Source of the DNA: Alphaproteobacteria bacterium
GTDB taxonomy: Bacteria > Pseudomonadota > Alphaproteobacteria > RF32 > CAG-239
DNA: 7,684 nt
Direction of reading: 5' to 3'
Assembly: GCA_003542415.1 (NCBI GenBank)
Contig: DPKR01000072.1
Coordinates: forward strand, 1-7,684
Position 1 is the stretch's first letter; the number at the start of each line of letters is the position of its first letter. The notes beneath the pieces are model-generated. The model was given only the letters and a program-made list of their open reading frames with translations. It searched no databases and had not been told where the DNA came from. Shown in pieces: positions 5,170 to 7,684 of this stretch. The position numbers and the translations under genes were made by a program.

Positions 5170-6936
5170 TTGTTTGACGACGCATTGTCCCTTTTAGGCA
5201 AAAAGTGGGTGTACCAAAAAGCTGATGAAAATCAGGTAGAGTTTTTGGTGCAACGTTTGGGTTTGCCTTATGCAGTGTGTCGTGTTTTGGCTTTGCGCGG
5301 AGTGAAGGCCGAATCGGCTGAACTCTTTTTGGACCCGAAACTTCAAACATTGATGCCTAATCCGTCTTGTTTGAACGATATGGATAAAACGGCTGCGTTT
5401 TTGGCTGATGTGATTGAAAAAAAAGAAAAGGTCGGAATTATCGGCGACTATGATGTTGATGGGGCAACATCTTCGGCGCTTTTGAGACGTTTTTTAGAGT
5501 TTTTCGGCGTGTCGGTTGCCGTGCATATTCCCGAGCGCGATGAAGGATACGGTCCGAGCAAAAAAGCTTTTGATGAATTTGAGTTTCAAGGTATCAAAAA
5601 TGTGGTAACGACCGATTGCGGCACAACGGCATTTGATGTTTTGGGCGAGGCTGCTACACGTGGTTTTAAGATTGTGGTTTTAGATCATCACGAGGCAGAA
5701 ACAAAATTGCCTGATGTGTTGGCGGTTGTGAACCCGAAACGTTTGGATGAGCAAAATGATTATCCGTATTTGAAATATATGGCGGCCGTCGGGGTGGTGT
5801 TTTTAACGCTTGTTGCGGTCAATCGCGAGCTCAAAAACAGAGGATTTTATGAAAAACATGAAAAACCGGATTTGATGCGTGAACTTGATTTGGTGGCGCT
5901 CGGAACGGTTTGTGATGTGGTGCCTTTGCTGGGGCTAAACAGGGCTTATGTGAAGCAAGGTTTGAAGGTTATTTCAAATCGCACAAATTTAGGGCTCACC
6001 ACTTTGATAGATAATTCAGGTATCAGTCAAAGGCCGACTGTTTATCATTTGGGTTTTGTTTTGGGGCCGCGTATTAATGCGGGCGGCAGAGTGGGCGATT
6101 CATCTATCGGGCACAAACTTCTTTGCACAAGCAGCCCGTCGGAAGCGCTGGAACTTTCTCAAAAACTCAATGGGTTTAATGCTGAACGCAAAGATATTGA
6201 AGCGCATGTTTTAAGCGAGGCTTTGGAACAATTAGAAGGGTGTCCTCAAAAATACCCGATGGCGTTTGTTTATGGCAAAACATGGCACCAAGGGGTGATC
6301 GGTATTGTTGCCGGCAAACTAAAAGAACGCTACAATCTGCCATCGTTTGTGATGAGTGTTGAAGCAGATGAGGTCAAAGGTTCTGCGAGATCTATCAGCG
6401 GGCTTGATTTGGGGGCGCTCATTATGACCGCGAAAGAAAAAGGGATATTGACCAAAGGCGGCGGACATATGATGGCAGCCGGTTTTTCATTAAATGAAGA
6501 TCGAATCGAAGATTTTAGAAAATTTGTCGGTGAATACATTAAAGAAAAATTGCCTGATGAAGCCTTAATGCCGACGATTGATTTTGATGCAGTGCTTGAT
6601 TTGGGTGGTGCAAATTTAGATTTGGCTGAAAAATTGGAAATTTTGGCGCCGTTCGGTGCAAACAATCCGGAGCCTAAGATTGTGATTGAAAATGTGAAAA
6701 TTATTAAGCCGATGATTGTTGGTGAAGATCATGTGAAGTGTTTGCTTTCAAACGGGCGCTCAAATGCGCTCAAGGCAATTTGTTTTAAATGTGCGGACAA
6801 TGAAGTGGGTAATGCGCTTTTAAACAGCAAAGACGGCAAATTTGATGTGCTCGGTACACTCCGTGTTGACAGCTTCATGAACAACAAAAATATACAACTA
6901 ACCATTGAAGATATGAAAAGGATTGAAAATGACTAA
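5170..6936 (+). CDS. recJ: Single-stranded-DNA-specific exonuclease RecJ
   Basis: DHH-family 5'-3' exonuclease on single-stranded DNA, used in RecF-pathway recombination, mismatch repair and fork rescue. The 588-residue product has the full motif set: GDYDVDGAT (92-100), TTDCG (147-151), LDHHEAE (171-177), GTVCDVVPL (245-253), GPRINAGGRVGD (299-310), then the DHHA1 domain with GGGHMMAAGFSL (430-441), and the OB-fold region with PFGANNPEP (494-502). All expected metal-ligand Asp and His residues are visible; Cys replaces the common Ala in GTVADVVPL, which is probably harmless. The start is TTG: the frame is closed upstream by the stop of the lipoprotein gene, and the N-terminus LLGKKWVYQ fits the family, while the next Met is at residue 62. 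The Shine-Dalgarno is weak (AAAAGAGA), suggesting coupling to the gene upstream. The end overlaps the DUF502 gene by 8 bases. Confidence 0.96.
   Translation: MFDDALSLLGKKWVYQKADENQVEFLVQRLGLPYAVCRVLALRGVKAESAELFLDPKLQTLMPNPSCLNDMDKTAAFLADVIEKKEKVGIIGDYDVDGATSSALLRRFLEFFGVSVAVHIPERDEGYGPSKKAFDEFEFQGIKNVVTTDCGTTAFDVLGEAATRGFKIVVLDHHEAETKLPDVLAVVNPKRLDEQNDYPYLKYMAAVGVVFLTLVAVNRELKNRGFYEKHEKPDLMRELDLVALGTVCDVVPLLGLNRAYVKQGLKVISNRTNLGLTTLIDNSGISQRPTVYHLGFVLGPRINAGGRVGDSSIGHKLLCTSSPSEALELSQKLNGFNAERKDIEAHVLSEALEQLEGCPQKYPMAFVYGKTWHQGVIGIVAGKLKERYNLPSFVMSVEADEVKGSARSISGLDLGALIMTAKEKGILTKGGGHMMAAGFSLNEDRIEDFRKFVGEYIKEKLPDEALMPTIDFDAVLDLGGANLDLAEKLEILAPFGANNPEPKIVIENVKIIKPMIVGEDHVKCLLSNGRSNALKAICFKCADNEVGNALLNSKDGKFDVLGTLRVDSFMNNKNIQLTIEDMKRIEND
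6918..6922 (+). promoter_or_regulatory. Shine-Dalgarno that fixes the DUF502 gene start
   Basis: AAGGA inside the 3' end of recJ lies six bases before the ATG at 6929. An in-frame TTG at 6923 directly abuts this site and so cannot be the start. Confidence 0.7.
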
Positions 6937-7621
6937 GAGAAGAAGAAAAAAATATATTCCCGTGCCTGAAAAGAAGCCCTCTCTTTTAAGGCGTTTTTTT
7001 GGACGTCTGAAAACTTATTTGTTTACAGGTATTTTAGTCACCGCGCCGGTTGGTATCACTTTTTATATTTCATATAAATTGATTATCTATATTGATAAAT
7101 GGTCAAATGCGATTATTCCGCCTAAGTTCCGTTTGAATGAATATCTGCCTTTTGATATGGAGATTCCGGGTCTTGGGGTGATGATTATTATTGCCGCGCT
7201 TATTTTAATCGGTATGTTTACGACAGGCTTTGTCGGGCGCTTCTTTGTGCGGTTGGGTGAAAAAATTCTTTCAAAGATGCCTTTCATCTCAAGTATTTAT
7301 ACACTCTTAAAACAAGTTTTTGAAACATTTTTCTCAGGCAAAAAACAATCTTTTAATCAAGTTGTTTTGCTTGAATACCCGCGAAGAGATGTTTGGGTGA
7401 TTGGTTTTGTAAGCGCTGAGACAGATGGTGAAATCGGCAAAAAAATCAAAGGCAAGGTCTTGAATGTTTTTGTGCCGACCACGCCAAACCCCACCTCCGG
7501 CTTTTTGATTTTTGTGCCCGAATCGGAGGTTATTAAGCTCAAAATGAGTGTGGAAGAGGGGTTGAAGTTAGTTATTTCCTGCGGCATTGTAACGCCCGAA
7601 AAGTCCGAAAAACGCGTATAA
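6929..7621 (+). CDS. DUF502 family inner-membrane protein
   Basis: Conserved membrane protein of unknown function (DUF502), 230 residues, the usual family size. A strongly basic N-terminus (TKRRRKK) precedes two membrane segments (about residues 31-55 and 82-103), with LFTGILVTAPVGITFYI in the first. Then come GEKILSKMPFISSIYTLLKQV (110-130), a soluble region with VVLLEYPRRDVWVIGFVS (145-162), and the family signature VFVPTTPNPTSGFLIFVPE (180-198), ending with VISCGIVTP. The basic start suggests an N-in topology. It overlaps recJ by 8 bases and has its own good Shine-Dalgarno, so it is the next gene of that operon. In other Alphaproteobacteria I recall DUF502 genes near recG, so linkage to repair genes may recur, but no functional link is shown. 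Confidence 0.93.
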   Translation: MTKRRRKKYIPVPEKKPSLLRRFFGRLKTYLFTGILVTAPVGITFYISYKLIIYIDKWSNAIIPPKFRLNEYLPFDMEIPGLGVMIIIAALILIGMFTTGFVGRFFVRLGEKILSKMPFISSIYTLLKQVFETFFSGKKQSFNQVVLLEYPRRDVWVIGFVSAETDGEIGKKIKGKVLNVFVPTTPNPTSGFLIFVPESEVIKLKMSVEEGLKLVISCGIVTPEKSEKRV

Positions 7622-7684
7622 TGGCTAACTAATACAGATGCCTTCTTTCGTGCTCGGTCATGTACCATCACGTACACTCCCTTC
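7615..7684 (+). repeat. Intergenic palindromic repeat, copy B, at the 3' end of the DUF502 gene (cut by window end)
   Basis: CGTATAATGGCTAACT (7615-7630) matches copy A's start at 14 of 16 positions and again contains the stop codon of the gene before it. Further on, TTCGTGCTCGGTCATGTAC (7647-7665) parallels TTCGCTCGTGTAC of copy A, and TGTAC (7661-7665) pairs with GTACA (7672-7676) over a 6-base loop. The right arm of any larger hairpin would lie beyond the window. Confidence 0.6.

Noticed and set aside
7357..7677. 106-codon open frame on the - strand over the end of the DUF502 gene
   Set aside because: It is antisense to conserved DUF502 sequence and its N-terminus is only the reverse complement of the palindromic repeat.

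Overview
The window is an ordinary, densely packed stretch of chromosome from an AT-leaning Gram-negative bacterium, most likely an alphaproteobacterium. Three lipoproteins carry clean lipoboxes, and LptE shows that there is an LPS outer membrane. The leuS-lptE-holA order is typical of Proteobacteria. The LptE and HolA sequences look alphaproteobacterial to me (for example ATRERVEY in LptE and CKTTGYPSE in HolA). I cannot name a genus. I see no mobile element, CRISPR array, RNA gene, defence island or obviously new multigene system.

Left block, + strand, 1-2351: the 3' third of leuS (cut by the window edge), then lptE and holA. These overlap end to start by 11 bases each and should be translated from one mRNA. 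The operon ends in a palindromic repeat and then a strong two-way terminator at 2469-2499.

Middle block, - strand, 4436-2496: a DUF192 lipoprotein gene, then a qmcA-like SPFH/stomatin gene and an NfeD/YbbK-like gene. The last two are 14 bases apart and form the well-known SPFH-NfeD membrane pair. They converge on holA and share its terminator.

Right block, + strand, 4618-7621: an OmpA-like lipoprotein gene, recJ, and a DUF502 membrane protein gene. Spacing is 12 bases and then an 8-base overlap, so this is probably one operon diverging from the DUF192 gene. The 181-base divergent region between the two blocks holds a 13-bp palindromic element and a small perfect dyad.

The points most worth a second look are small. 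(1) LeuRS is of the Bacillus-like sequence type, not the usual alphaproteobacterial type. (2) Two copies of one intergenic palindromic repeat start exactly at the stop codons of holA and the DUF502 gene. (3) A different palindromic repeat lies upstream of the DUF192 gene. (4) The OmpA-like lipoprotein has a lengthened peptidoglycan-binding loop in which the key Asp seems to have moved. Two genes (lptE and recJ) appear to use TTG starts.
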